Assembly (NCBI GenBank): GCA_015055605.1
Contig: SVHV01000003.1
Coordinates: 41,499 to 105,498 of the forward strand
Reading direction: 5' to 3'
Source of the DNA: Clostridiales bacterium
GTDB taxonomy: Bacteria > Bacillota > Clostridia > Christensenellales > UBA1242
DNA length: 64,000 nt
Every line of letters starts with the position of its first letter. The first letter of the stretch is position 1. The notes under the pieces are model-generated. The model was not told where the DNA came from. It saw nothing but the letters and a program-made list of their open reading frames with translations, and searched no databases. Made by a program: the position numbers and the translations under genes. This document shows, one piece after another, positions 18,074 through 26,678 of this stretch.

Positions 18074-18102
18074 TTGACAATAAGCGACATTTCGCTTATA
18101 AT
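18074..18102 (+). promoter_or_regulatory. Consensus sigma-A promoter of small membrane protein gene
   Basis: Perfect -35 TTGACA (18074-18079), 17-base spacer, perfect -10 TATAAT (18097-18102). Confidence 0.88.
18080..18099. promoter_or_regulatory. Perfect 20-bp palindrome overlapping the promoter (putative operator)
   Basis: ATAAGCGA (18080-18087) and its exact reverse complement TCGCTTAT (18092-18099) around CATT. It fills the spacer and the first bases of the -10, where a bound dimeric repressor would block RNA polymerase. No T-run follows, so it is not a terminator. It does not match LexA, Fur, CcpA or Spo0A consensus sites that I know. Confidence 0.6.
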
Positions 18103-18167
18103 TTGTATACTAAAACTTTTTTAAAAGATTTGGTTGGTTTATTATAAAAAAGGAGAATGGAAAGTTT

Positions 18168-18389
18168 ATGGCAAAAAGTTCTGATTATTTTGGTTTGGGA
18201 TATATTGTAAGTCTTATCCTTGCAATCATCCCAGTTACATCATGGATTCTAGGCGCTCTTACAAGATTTTCTGAGGGAAAAATTGTAGCAGGTATCGTTA
18301 GAATCGTATTCGGTTTCAACATTGTTTGGATTGTTGACCTAATCATGATGGCTCTTAACAAACACATTTGGCGTTTACTTAACATGTAA
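18168..18389 (+). CDS. Small membrane protein with two hydrophobic helices, unknown function
   Basis: 73 residues: a first hydrophobic segment (about 10-30, YIVSLILAIIPVTSWILGAL), a short basic loop with RFSEGKIVAG, and a second (about 40-62, IVRIVFGFNIVWIVDLIMMAL), ending in basic residues. Ribosome binding site AAGGAG 12 bases before the ATG. A nearer ATG at 18157 is out of frame and too close to the site. It is a single-gene unit with a consensus promoter, palindromic operator and strong terminator, so it should be highly expressed and tightly controlled. Such two-helix proteins occur in clostridial genomes without assigned function. Confidence 0.82.
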   Translation: MAKSSDYFGLGYIVSLILAIIPVTSWILGALTRFSEGKIVAGIVRIVFGFNIVWIVDLIMMALNKHIWRLLNM

Positions 18390-18390
18390 T

Positions 18391-18422
18391 AAAAAACTAA
18401 CCCTTGTCGGGTTAGTTTTTTT
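18391..18422 (+). terminator. Intrinsic terminator
   Basis: Stem AAAACTAACCC / GGGTTAGTTTT (18393-18403, 18409-18419), 5-base loop, T-run. Confidence 0.92.
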
Positions 18423-18452
18423 ACAGCCATTTTCAGAACATATAAACCAACA

Positions 18453-18487
18453 AAAAAAACAACCTCTGATTATAGAGGTTGTTTTTT
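18453..18487 (-). terminator. Terminator of the glycopolymer operon
   Basis: 12-bp stem (18456-18467 with 18474-18485) around GATTAT, A/T-runs on both sides; it abuts the stop codon of the last operon gene. Confidence 0.88.
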
Positions 18488-19733
18488 ATCTAATATACAA
18501 AAAGAAATCTTCTGCAAGGAATAACATACAGAGTATCACTATAGGCACTGCAATAGCACCACCTAACTTAATCCCTTGTTTCCTCATATTAGCAACAAGG
18601 ACAGCAAAGAGAGCAACAAATAGTATTAGTCCGATTATTCCAAAATTATATAATGCAGTAATAAAGAAATTATGAGGGCTCTCAATAGATACTTTTTCGC
18701 CACCTAATCCTGCACCAAATAATATAATTTGAGGATTTTGTCCAATATAAGTTATCATATCCACCCACAAGTCATATCTGCCTGTAGTAATATAGCTTAG
18801 TTTTTCTGACCATTCTGCAGTAAACACATCTTCATTTATGAACCTATTTGCATATTTAACAACAAAGTCACTCTTCATAATCACTATACACATAACCAAA
18901 AATGCACCAACGGTTACACAAAGTAGTGTTTTAAATGGATATAGCCTAAAGCAGTGCACGAGTAGAACTATCATCATTACGCCATATAATATAATAAATG
19001 TCTTTGAGATTGTTGTAAGACCAACTATAGAGAATATTATAAACGGTATAATATCTGCAAACACTGTTGCTTTTCTAAGTGTAAGGTATACAAGTAGAGC
19101 CAGACACACCTCACACAGCATTGCAAGTTCATTAATATTATTAAACAGAGCAGGGAATCTAATAATAGTAGCACCAGAACTATTGAAAGCAAATATACTC
19201 CTTAAGTATGGTGATACAAAATATAGTAGACTATATGCACTAGATATAAGCAAAGACACCGACAACAGCCTTAAATTATATTTCAGTCTAAAGTCATCAG
19301 GATACTTAGTAAATAGGGTAACTACAGATACTATAGTAAGTATACAACATAGTTTAACAATCAGATTTACATTATACTCACCTATCGGAAGTAAACAAAA
19401 TCCCACAAAGACACCTAAGACTATTAGCAAGGTTTTACTAGGTTTCTTTTTATCTATACAATACGCCACTATATATGACTTGATTTCGTACAATATCACA
19501 CAAGCAAAGTACATATATATACTAATCGGCATTGACAAACAAATAAATGGAATTGAGAATATCAAGAGCGAGAGGGCATCTTTTCTACTCTCTGTAAACA
19601 TAAAAATAGCAAGTAGAGGATATACAAGATATGCACCCTCTTCTGCAAAGCAATTAAAACAAAAAAGAATTGCAAGTAATATGCAATTAAAAATAAGTCT
19701 ATTTTTACTAATCCAGTTTTTAATCTTATTCAT
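18486..19733 (-). CDS. O-antigen ligase/polymerase-like membrane protein
   Basis: 415 residues with about ten to twelve hydrophobic helices and a larger extracytoplasmic loop late in the chain. The segment ESPHNFFITALYNFGIIGLI (about 355-374) matches the conserved H-N loop-helix element of the WaaL/Wzy (O-antigen ligase) family, which polymerise lipid-linked repeat units or transfer finished glycans to an acceptor. Preceding GAGLGGEK and a periplasmic-type loop with RYDLWVDMI also fit. Last gene of the glycopolymer operon, 25 bases after uppS. With a second polymerase-like domain encoded at 23.2-25.8 kb, one may polymerise and the other ligate; the sequence does not say which. Confidence 0.8.
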   Translation of the reverse strand: MNKIKNWISKNRLIFNCILLAILFCFNCFAEEGAYLVYPLLAIFMFTESRKDALSLLIFSIPFICLSMPISIYMYFACVILYEIKSYIVAYCIDKKKPSKTLLIVLGVFVGFCLLPIGEYNVNLIVKLCCILTIVSVVTLFTKYPDDFRLKYNLRLLSVSLLISSAYSLLYFVSPYLRSIFAFNSSGATIIRFPALFNNINELAMLCEVCLALLVYLTLRKATVFADIIPFIIFSIVGLTTISKTFIILYGVMMIVLLVHCFRLYPFKTLLCVTVGAFLVMCIVIMKSDFVVKYANRFINEDVFTAEWSEKLSYITTGRYDLWVDMITYIGQNPQIILFGAGLGGEKVSIESPHNFFITALYNFGIIGLILFVALFAVLVANMRKQGIKLGGAIAVPIVILCMLFLAEDFFLYIR

Positions 19734-19758
19734 TACAATTCTTCTTTAGAAAATAATT

Positions 19759-20460
19759 CTATTCTTTGATAGCACCAAATCTTCTATCTCTACCCTGATA
19801 AACCTTAAGAGCTGTATACAAATCTCTCTTATTAAATGCTGGCCAATGCACCTCTGGGAAATATAATTCCGCATAAGCAATCTGCCATAACATAAAATTA
19901 GATAGCCTATTTTCGCCACTAGTCCTTACACAAAAGTCTAGTGGTGGTTGACCCTTTGTATATAGATGGTTATCTATATCTTCTGCAGTAATATTCTTAA
20001 GGCCCTCTTCTGCCATCTGATTAAATGCATAAGTAAGTTCTGCTTTACCACTATAGTTGATACCCAAATTTAGAGTAAACTCTGTAATATCCTTAGTTTC
20101 AACCATAACCTTTGCACAAGCATCTGATAAGTCTTTATCCAATCTTGTATGGTCACCCATAATATTCAATCTAACATTAGGATATTTATCTCTAAACTCC
20201 TCATTGATACACTGTCTGAAGAGTTGCATTAAATAATCAACTTCTTTCTGTGGTCTATTCCAGTTTTCTGTAGAAAAAGCATAGATACTAACTACAGGAA
20301 TACCATAAGTATAAAAACACTCTTTTATTATTCTCTCTAAGTTTCTAAAACCAGCCTTGTGTCCCATAGACCTAGTTTGACCTCTTTCTTTTGCCCATCT
20401 ACCATTACCATCAATGATAAAGCCTATATGTTTAGGTAATTTCTTTAATCCTTTAACCAT
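19759..20460 (-). CDS. uppS: Undecaprenyl diphosphate synthase (cis-prenyltransferase)
   Basis: Extends farnesyl diphosphate with isopentenyl diphosphate to C55 undecaprenyl diphosphate, the lipid carrier of peptidoglycan and surface glycans. The active-site strand HIGFIIDGNGRWAKERG (residues 10-26; Asp17 is the catalytic Asp) and SMGHKAG are conserved, as are FSTENW and the C-terminal RTSGENRLSNFMLWQ and ELYFPEVHWPAF. Full length at 233. In most Bacillota uppS lies with cdsA, frr and dxr; here it sits inside a glycopolymer operon, linking carrier supply to polymer synthesis (inference). Confidence 0.95.
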   Translation of the reverse strand: MVKGLKKLPKHIGFIIDGNGRWAKERGQTRSMGHKAGFRNLERIIKECFYTYGIPVVSIYAFSTENWNRPQKEVDYLMQLFRQCINEEFRDKYPNVRLNIMGDHTRLDKDLSDACAKVMVETKDITEFTLNLGINYSGKAELTYAFNQMAEEGLKNITAEDIDNHLYTKGQPPLDFCVRTSGENRLSNFMLWQIAYAELYFPEVHWPAFNKRDLYTALKVYQGRDRRFGAIKE

Positions 20461-20569
20461 AATTTCTCCCTCATATTACTCATGCAAGTAATAAATAATC
20501 TGTATCAAATATTTTTATTTAAATAACCACTCAAAATGTAGCCACTTCAGTTTATCAATTATATATTAA

Positions 20570-22210
20570 TTAGTCAATATTTTTGTTATGAGTTTCATCC
20601 TCATAAACTTCTTGATTGCTATCACTAGCACCATCTTGACTAACCCCAGTATCACTGACACCATCAAGCACAGTGCTGCCACCTCTTCTAAACATCTTTC
20701 TCACAATCTGTTTTGCGATATTGAAACAATCCTTAAATTCTTTAGTTGGTAAATACGCTAAGACTAATAGAATATTAGCAAGGACAATACAAACAGCAAA
20801 TCTAATTAGTAATAGCCACAACCCACCGACAGGAAGTAGTCCGCATACTAAATATGTAATTCCACACACCACAATCATTATGCCTACATCTATAAGATAT
20901 CTAAAGAAATAAGTCTTTGTAGATTTTTTGAAATAATTTTTATATAGTACAAGTGGCTCTATCCAAAGAGGTGCAACTATTGTGCTAATAATTGTACCTA
21001 GTATTATACCATTAATTCCCATAAATTTAACTAGTACAATAGATGCCACAAGATTCACCACTGACTCAAAAATAGGTTTCCATCTATCTTTCCAAAACAG
21101 CCCTGAAGCGTCTTTATATAGATTAACAGCAGTCCTCATTCTAGAGAGGTAAAAACTAATAACAATTAGCACAACTGTTGAAAATTCAAGCATATACTCT
21201 CCACCACCAGTCCATACCTCCATAAAAGGCTGAAAGAGTGAGACCAAACACACAGCACAGAATGCCGACAAATATGAGAATATAAACCTAATTGTCTTAA
21301 ACCTACTATAGGAATATTCACTATCTGCACTAGCCACTAGATTTCCAACACTAGCAGTGAGTGCATTACTAAGCACCGAATATACAGATGTTAATGCCGA
21401 TATAATCATAAAGTAGTTAGAGTATGCGCCCAGTAGCACAACACCCAAAAACGATGATATCAAAATATTATCTGTACTAAGAACTACCGATGTGCCTATC
21501 TTATGCATACTAAGAGCTGCCACATTCTTTGTAATAACCTTCTTCGTCTCGTTATCTAGAGGCTGAGATGGACCATCTATCTCAGGATACTTCTTTTTAG
21601 CAACAATATATATCCACAAGCACTCAATAATTGTAAACACAATGGTAATAGCGAAATACAAATAATAATTCTTAGTAAGTAACAGCACCCCCATCTGTAT
21701 AATAGTCATACAGATAAGGCATATTGTCCTAATTTTACTTTCAATATCATTTCTCTGATAAGCAAAAAGTAACGACCTCTTATGCGCACATAAATATCCA
21801 ACCAAAGTATTGAGTAGATACATTAGATATAGAACATATACATTAATATTTGCAACTATTCCCCCACTCATAAAATACTTAATAAATGGAGTCAACCCTA
21901 GTCCCAAAACAAGTACAACTATGCAAATAATCAAATAAAACTTCTTGTACATTGCCTGCAAGGTCTTTACCTTTTCGGTATCGCCCTCAGCAATAGGCTT
22001 GTACATACTAAAGACTATTGCACTACCTATACCTAGTTCTGCAAGATTAAGGAACGAAAAGATATTAGTAAATAAGCCATTTAAACCTAAATACTCTACC
22101 CCCATGGTATAAATAAGAACAGTTCTCAAGAAAAACTGTAGCACTAATTGTGTTACATATCTAATGATATTGAATGTTAAATTTTTCTTAATATTATCTG
22201 TTCTTGACAT
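20570..22210 (-). CDS. Wzx-type lipid-linked oligosaccharide flippase
   Basis: 546 residues of the MOP exporter superfamily, polysaccharide-export branch. It begins with NIKKNLTFNIIRYVTQLVLQF and contains about 12-14 hydrophobic helices; YLGLNGLFTNIFSFLNLAELGIGSA (about 41-65) is the typical first-helices signature. It should flip undecaprenyl-linked repeat units across the membrane. The C-terminal ~45 residues are hydrophilic, acidic and Ser/Asp-rich (GVSDTGVSQDGASDSN), an unusual cytoplasmic tail of unknown role. Between the GT2 gene and uppS in the operon. Confidence 0.85.
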   Translation of the reverse strand: MSRTDNIKKNLTFNIIRYVTQLVLQFFLRTVLIYTMGVEYLGLNGLFTNIFSFLNLAELGIGSAIVFSMYKPIAEGDTEKVKTLQAMYKKFYLIICIVVLVLGLGLTPFIKYFMSGGIVANINVYVLYLMYLLNTLVGYLCAHKRSLLFAYQRNDIESKIRTICLICMTIIQMGVLLLTKNYYLYFAITIVFTIIECLWIYIVAKKKYPEIDGPSQPLDNETKKVITKNVAALSMHKIGTSVVLSTDNILISSFLGVVLLGAYSNYFMIISALTSVYSVLSNALTASVGNLVASADSEYSYSRFKTIRFIFSYLSAFCAVCLVSLFQPFMEVWTGGGEYMLEFSTVVLIVISFYLSRMRTAVNLYKDASGLFWKDRWKPIFESVVNLVASIVLVKFMGINGIILGTIISTIVAPLWIEPLVLYKNYFKKSTKTYFFRYLIDVGIMIVVCGITYLVCGLLPVGGLWLLLIRFAVCIVLANILLVLAYLPTKEFKDCFNIAKQIVRKMFRRGGSTVLDGVSDTGVSQDGASDSNQEVYEDETHNKNID

Positions 22211-22250
22211 TTTACCCTACACACTAATTTTACAATAAATCGTCATTTTT

Positions 22251-23249
22251 CTAAATCATTTTTAAAAGCAAATATCTAAATTTTTGATTTTTTCTAGAAA
22301 CTATAAACTTCGCAATCTTTCTCTTAAGTCCAGTCATCTGACAGTTAGCAAGAGCCTCTTTCATGTCTTCACTGTCAAATAGTGTACTTATAAGTTTTAG
22401 CTTATCCTCTTTAGATACATCGGAATTTTTAACATAATTCCTCATACAAATAAAGAATCTATATACATATCTAGAATTTAACCACACACTTTTACCAAAC
22501 CAATCAACTAAAGTTTCATGCTCTAGTTTATATGTAGATACCACCAAATCAATTTTAGCAATCTTGCTAAGAGATGTTTCATTCTGATAAATAATATAAT
22601 TATGCAAACAATCACTTAGAGTTACTATTTTTTTGCATTTCTTGATAACCTCTGCATTATAAAGGAAGTCTTCACCAAACTGCAAGCCTTTTCTAAATCT
22701 TATTCCTTTACAAACAGACGACCTATAGATTTTTATCCCAACGAAATTAAATAACCCATTGAGACAAGCCTCTCTAACAAAATTCTCAATATTAGCAGAA
22801 TCATAAATATTATCACTAAGATAATGCTTAGATATATCTGTTTCTGAACCAACCTGATTAAAACCAAAGATAACTGCATCACAATCTTCTGTCATCTTTG
22901 ACATAGCAACCTCATAAGCAGTAGGCTCTAGATAATCATCACTATCTAGAAATGCTATAAACTCACCAGTAGCAATCTCCAGTCCAGAATTTCTAGCCTC
23001 GCTCACACCAGCATTTGCTTTATGAATAACCTTGATTCTATTATCTTTCTTTACCCATTCGTCACATAGCCTTCCACTATTATCTGGGCTACCGTCATCT
23101 ACAAGAATAATTTCTAAATCTTTATAGGTCTGTCCAACTAAACTTTCTACACATCTATCTAAAAACCTCTCTACTTTATACACTGGTACAATAACCGATA
23201 TTGTTTTAGATGCGTCTACTTTTTTTACAGTTTTTTTATTCTTTTCCAT
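22251..23249 (-). CDS. Family 2 glycosyltransferase
   Basis: GT-A fold transferase, cytoplasmic, probably adding one sugar of the repeat unit. Strand-loop VIVPVYKVERFLDRCVESL (about 18-36), VDDGSPDNSG and the nucleotide-sugar/metal site FLDSDDYLEP are standard GT2 motifs. Residues 210-332 form a helical C-terminal region with many basic residues, probably membrane-associating. The start (MEKNKKTVKK) overlaps the end of the upstream gene by 14 bases, suggesting translational coupling. The donor and acceptor cannot be predicted from sequence alone. Confidence 0.88.
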   Translation of the reverse strand: MEKNKKTVKKVDASKTISVIVPVYKVERFLDRCVESLVGQTYKDLEIILVDDGSPDNSGRLCDEWVKKDNRIKVIHKANAGVSEARNSGLEIATGEFIAFLDSDDYLEPTAYEVAMSKMTEDCDAVIFGFNQVGSETDISKHYLSDNIYDSANIENFVREACLNGLFNFVGIKIYRSSVCKGIRFRKGLQFGEDFLYNAEVIKKCKKIVTLSDCLHNYIIYQNETSLSKIAKIDLVVSTYKLEHETLVDWFGKSVWLNSRYVYRFFICMRNYVKNSDVSKEDKLKLISTLFDSEDMKEALANCQMTGLKRKIAKFIVSRKNQKFRYLLLKMI

Positions 23250-25779
23250 CTATATTTACACTCAACTTTTCTTTTCTGAATTTTTGTTTTCCCAATGCCT
23301 GTATAGCTAAATAATTTCTCTTACAATTACTAGTGTCAATGTACTTAAATACTTTTTTACTATCAAAAGTCTTTTCTTCCTTGCCTTCAAGTATATCATC
23401 AAGACTTTTTACAACTCCATCCATATTGTCTGTCCATACCGATAGGTCGTTATTATGATAATCAAAGTATCCAGCACCATATTGTCCAGCCCTAAATTTT
23501 TCTTCATCAAACTGGTAGAAGATAATAGGTTTCTCTAGATAAGCAAAGTCAAAGAACACACTAGAGTAGTCTGTGATTAATATACTGGACTCATTAAGAA
23601 GTGTCTGAACATCATAGTCTCCACTACTAGCAATAGTTATATTTTTGCTCGCAGTCTTAAAGTGCTCAAGGTACATCTGCATATTTCTATGAGGATAGAA
23701 TATTATCTGCTTTTTATTTTTCCTAAGCCACTTATCTAAGACCTCTGAATTTAAAAACTCTGACCAAGCCTTGTAATAACCTGTCTCTGTAAACTGAGAT
23801 GAGCCCTCATATTTCTCACACTCAACCTCTTTAGTTATCCAGTTTCTCCATGTAGGCATAACAAGTATTTGGTTTTTCTTTAAATTCTTATTACTAAGAT
23901 TATCAAATCTAGGAAGTCCAAGTAGTTGTACATGTCCATCAGGATAACCAAACTTTTTACTAATGTAATCATACTCAGCAAAAGTAGCTGTAGTAAAGAG
24001 TCTCATATTAGTATTTTTGTAATACAAGAACTCTACATCATTAATAGTGACCCCATGTTGCAAAAATACTCTATTATTCTTTCTGAGTTTAAACACAACC
24101 TCAAGCAAATAACACAAAGCATTATTAGGCTTGCCACCCTTTTGACTACTAATATTTCTGTCAGCAACAAAGTACCAGAACCAGTGAGCAAAACCACCGT
24201 AATTAATTACCTTGCCTAAGTCCTTTACCTTACTATATTCCTTACACTTTTTATTAATAGCATAAGCAACTTTTTGTTGAGGCTGATTTTCTCTAATGTA
24301 CTTAAATAACCAGTATCCATTATCCCTAGCCTCACACCTTTCCTCACATATTAGCCAGAAATCTCGAATAAAGATTTTTGTTATCATAGCAGGAATAAAT
24401 GTCAATACCATAGGTATTATTGACAATAAGTCTTTAAACTTAATAAACTTTAATTTAGACAACACGATGCCCTCTCCTTTCTCTTTAGCAAAATTTCCCC
24501 TCTCATCATACACCACAAAACTCATAACAAACACAAATAAAACTCGTCTAACAAGCAACGACTCCTCAATGCCTATCAACAAAAACATAAGTAGAGGAAG
24601 AATATTCATACATGAAAATCTAGACCTCTTATCCTTAGAAATTACAAAGTATGACACAACTAAAGATATAACCAATAAACAGCCAACAATTCCATATCTA
24701 TATAGCAAGTCTACATATAAACTATGTGCAGCATTCCAAGCAGCATACGGAGCAAACACACCACAACCAAATACAATTGAAACAATGCTACTAGACCACT
24801 TGCCGATATAAGCTTTCCACAATGAATATCTACCAGTCAAGATTGTATCTAAAATATTATCATAAGAATAACTAATAGCAAAACGCTCCAAAATCATCAA
24901 TATTCTATTCCAAAATACTAAACTAAATAAAAGAAGAATTACTATTCCCCCTCCCACGAAAATTAAGCCCTGTCTCTTGTTTTGTCTAATAAGCAAAATA
25001 CAACTAATGACAACAAGAACAGCTAAACAAATTAGGAATGCCTTTGATAAAGTGGTAAGTCCTGCAATTACAAACACTATCGCCATCGTTCCACCAATCA
25101 ATATATCAATATATTTCTTAAAGTAAAACATCACAACAATAGATAGCGCAATCACACAGAAGAATTGTAGTGCATTAGGATTATCAAATAATCCAGCAAA
25201 TCTTCCGTCTAAAACAATCGAGTTCTTAAACCTAGCAAAATGCATCAGAAATGTTGACGAAAGGATATTGATTAATAACCCACACATATATAGCATGGCT
25301 AGTTTCTTTCGCGATACCTCTTTCGAATAACAATAGAATATGTAAATAAGAGCAATGAAAATGGTATTACCAAAAAATGCTGTTATTGTAATATCTTTAA
25401 TATAAATCAACGAGTAGAGCACTAATACAATACTCATAACTAATGGGAATATGTGCAACTGTGCATCTTTTTTCCACACTCTAATTATGTATTTACAACC
25501 AAAGACAATTGTTGTAATGGCATACATCAAATCATAAAAAACTATCACACAACCCGTAAACTCTATTAGTGGACAGGTCATTAGAAACAGTATTACACAA
25601 AAAGCATTTTCAAAAGTAATAATAAGATTAATTCCCAACCACAAAAGCAGTAAACAAAAAAAGAAAAAATCTAAATTGATAGGAAAAACTTTGGATACTA
25701 TTCCAACTACAAACAACAAGCTCACCATAATAGGTAGCAAATATTTATATTCTCCTATCTTTTTGATTCTTTCTAACAT
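23236..25779 (-). CDS. Fusion: O-antigen polymerase-like membrane domain + TagF-like CDP-polyol phosphotransferase domain
   Basis: 847 residues in one uninterrupted frame. Residues ~1-430 are a polytopic membrane domain with Wzy/O-antigen-ligase features (GRFAGLFDNPNALQF, GLTTLSKAFL, a late loop with AAHSLYVDLLYRYGIVG). Residues ~445-840 match the CDP-glycerol:polyglycerophosphate transferase family (TagB/TagF): ICEERCEARDNGYWLF, FLQHGVTINDVEF, LLGLPRFDNL, MPTWRNW and the signature ITDYSSVFFDFAYLEKPIIFYQFD. The C-terminal domain would transfer polyol-phosphate (glycerol-P or ribitol-P type) from a CDP donor; the N-terminal domain would polymerise or ligate. Each half has its family's normal length, so this looks like a true fusion of two complete enzymes. 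Confidence 0.85.
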   Translation of the reverse strand: MLERIKKIGEYKYLLPIMVSLLFVVGIVSKVFPINLDFFFFCLLLLWLGINLIITFENAFCVILFLMTCPLIEFTGCVIVFYDLMYAITTIVFGCKYIIRVWKKDAQLHIFPLVMSIVLVLYSLIYIKDITITAFFGNTIFIALIYIFYCYSKEVSRKKLAMLYMCGLLINILSSTFLMHFARFKNSIVLDGRFAGLFDNPNALQFFCVIALSIVVMFYFKKYIDILIGGTMAIVFVIAGLTTLSKAFLICLAVLVVISCILLIRQNKRQGLIFVGGGIVILLLFSLVFWNRILMILERFAISYSYDNILDTILTGRYSLWKAYIGKWSSSIVSIVFGCGVFAPYAAWNAAHSLYVDLLYRYGIVGCLLVISLVVSYFVISKDKRSRFSCMNILPLLMFLLIGIEESLLVRRVLFVFVMSFVVYDERGNFAKEKGEGIVLSKLKFIKFKDLLSIIPMVLTFIPAMITKIFIRDFWLICEERCEARDNGYWLFKYIRENQPQQKVAYAINKKCKEYSKVKDLGKVINYGGFAHWFWYFVADRNISSQKGGKPNNALCYLLEVVFKLRKNNRVFLQHGVTINDVEFLYYKNTNMRLFTTATFAEYDYISKKFGYPDGHVQLLGLPRFDNLSNKNLKKNQILVMPTWRNWITKEVECEKYEGSSQFTETGYYKAWSEFLNSEVLDKWLRKNKKQIIFYPHRNMQMYLEHFKTASKNITIASSGDYDVQTLLNESSILITDYSSVFFDFAYLEKPIIFYQFDEEKFRAGQYGAGYFDYHNNDLSVWTDNMDGVVKSLDDILEGKEEKTFDSKKVFKYIDTSNCKRNYLAIQALGKQKFRKEKLSVNIDGKE

Positions 25780-25798
25780 TTCTTTCTCTAATATATAA

Positions 25799-26671
25799 TT
25801 ACAAAATTGTTTCTACTATTTCAGACAAATATTTCTTGTCTAATTCATTTTCTGGACAATCTCCCATAGAATTACATTCATTGACATGTTTATTCTTAAC
25901 AGGAACTTTTTCGGTAGCACCCATCTTGAACCATTCATATTCAATGTCGACATGTCCCAAATCTAGAGCCTGATACTGAGAACTAAGCTCATAAGCTAAT
26001 AAGGTTGCAGTAGGACCTAGTGCAAGAATGATTAAGTCATCTGCTTTACAATGTTTATTAATAGCACACATAATATCTGCATATTTATCATAAGCATTTG
26101 TCTCCGGTGCGAGAATTCTCTTAATACTCTTTGCATTGTCAAAAAGGTCATTACCTACACCTAGCCTAGAATTTTTACCCTCAACAAAAACTATATTTCT
26201 CTTATCCCAGAGTTTTTTAAGTTTCTCCACATAGTCAGCAACCCCACTCTTATCTCTAAGTCTTAAATAAAATCTAGAGATAAAAGCATCTCCTAAAGCA
26301 TCTTCCTTACCAAAAAGTTTTTTCCATAAACCACCGTAAACCAAAGAACTCTTTTTCCAAAAGTTATAATCTGTATCTACAAAAGTATCTTTTGAAAGCG
26401 AACCCCTAAAAACATCAGGCACACACACCAAACACTTATCATTAGTCTTTACAGTCTTGAGTTTATCGCCTAATTCTTTATTGTAATTTTGAAAACTCAA
26501 ACTTCTACCGTACATGAGTCCAATTTCGCCATCTCCAAATCTAGCAATAGAACATCTATGTTCTACAATGTAATCAATAGTATCACTACTACTCATTACT
26601 TTTGGCTGTTTATTAAATGGTGTATATATTGTACTTAAAAAAACAAATTTTGCTATTTCCTTGATTTTCAT
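25799..26671 (-). CDS. GT-D fold glycosyltransferase (formerly DUF1792)
   Basis: 290 residues. The segment CSIARFGDGEIGLMYGRSLSFQ (about 35-56) contains the DGE metal/nucleotide site of the GT-D fold, a family first described in streptococcal serine-rich repeat adhesin glycosylation and also common in capsule loci. Further family segments are VCVPDVFRG, VFVEGKNSRLGVGNDLF, ILAPETNAYDKY, and the C-terminal LALGPTATLLAYEL and ALDLGHVDIEYEWF. It likely transfers glucose or a related sugar from a UDP donor. Third gene from the 3' side of the fusion transferase gene cluster, with only seven bases separating it from the upstream gene. Confidence 0.85.
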   Translation of the reverse strand: MKIKEIAKFVFLSTIYTPFNKQPKVMSSSDTIDYIVEHRCSIARFGDGEIGLMYGRSLSFQNYNKELGDKLKTVKTNDKCLVCVPDVFRGSLSKDTFVDTDYNFWKKSSLVYGGLWKKLFGKEDALGDAFISRFYLRLRDKSGVADYVEKLKKLWDKRNIVFVEGKNSRLGVGNDLFDNAKSIKRILAPETNAYDKYADIMCAINKHCKADDLIILALGPTATLLAYELSSQYQALDLGHVDIEYEWFKMGATEKVPVKNKHVNECNSMGDCPENELDKKYLSEIVETIL

Positions 26672-26678
26672 TAATTGA

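Noticed and set aside
18838..19749. 303-codon plus-strand ORF opposite the O-antigen ligase-like gene
   Set aside because: Shadow frame: no ribosome binding site, no family motifs, and composition follows from the antisense of a hydrophobic membrane protein; the opposite frame has clear motifs.
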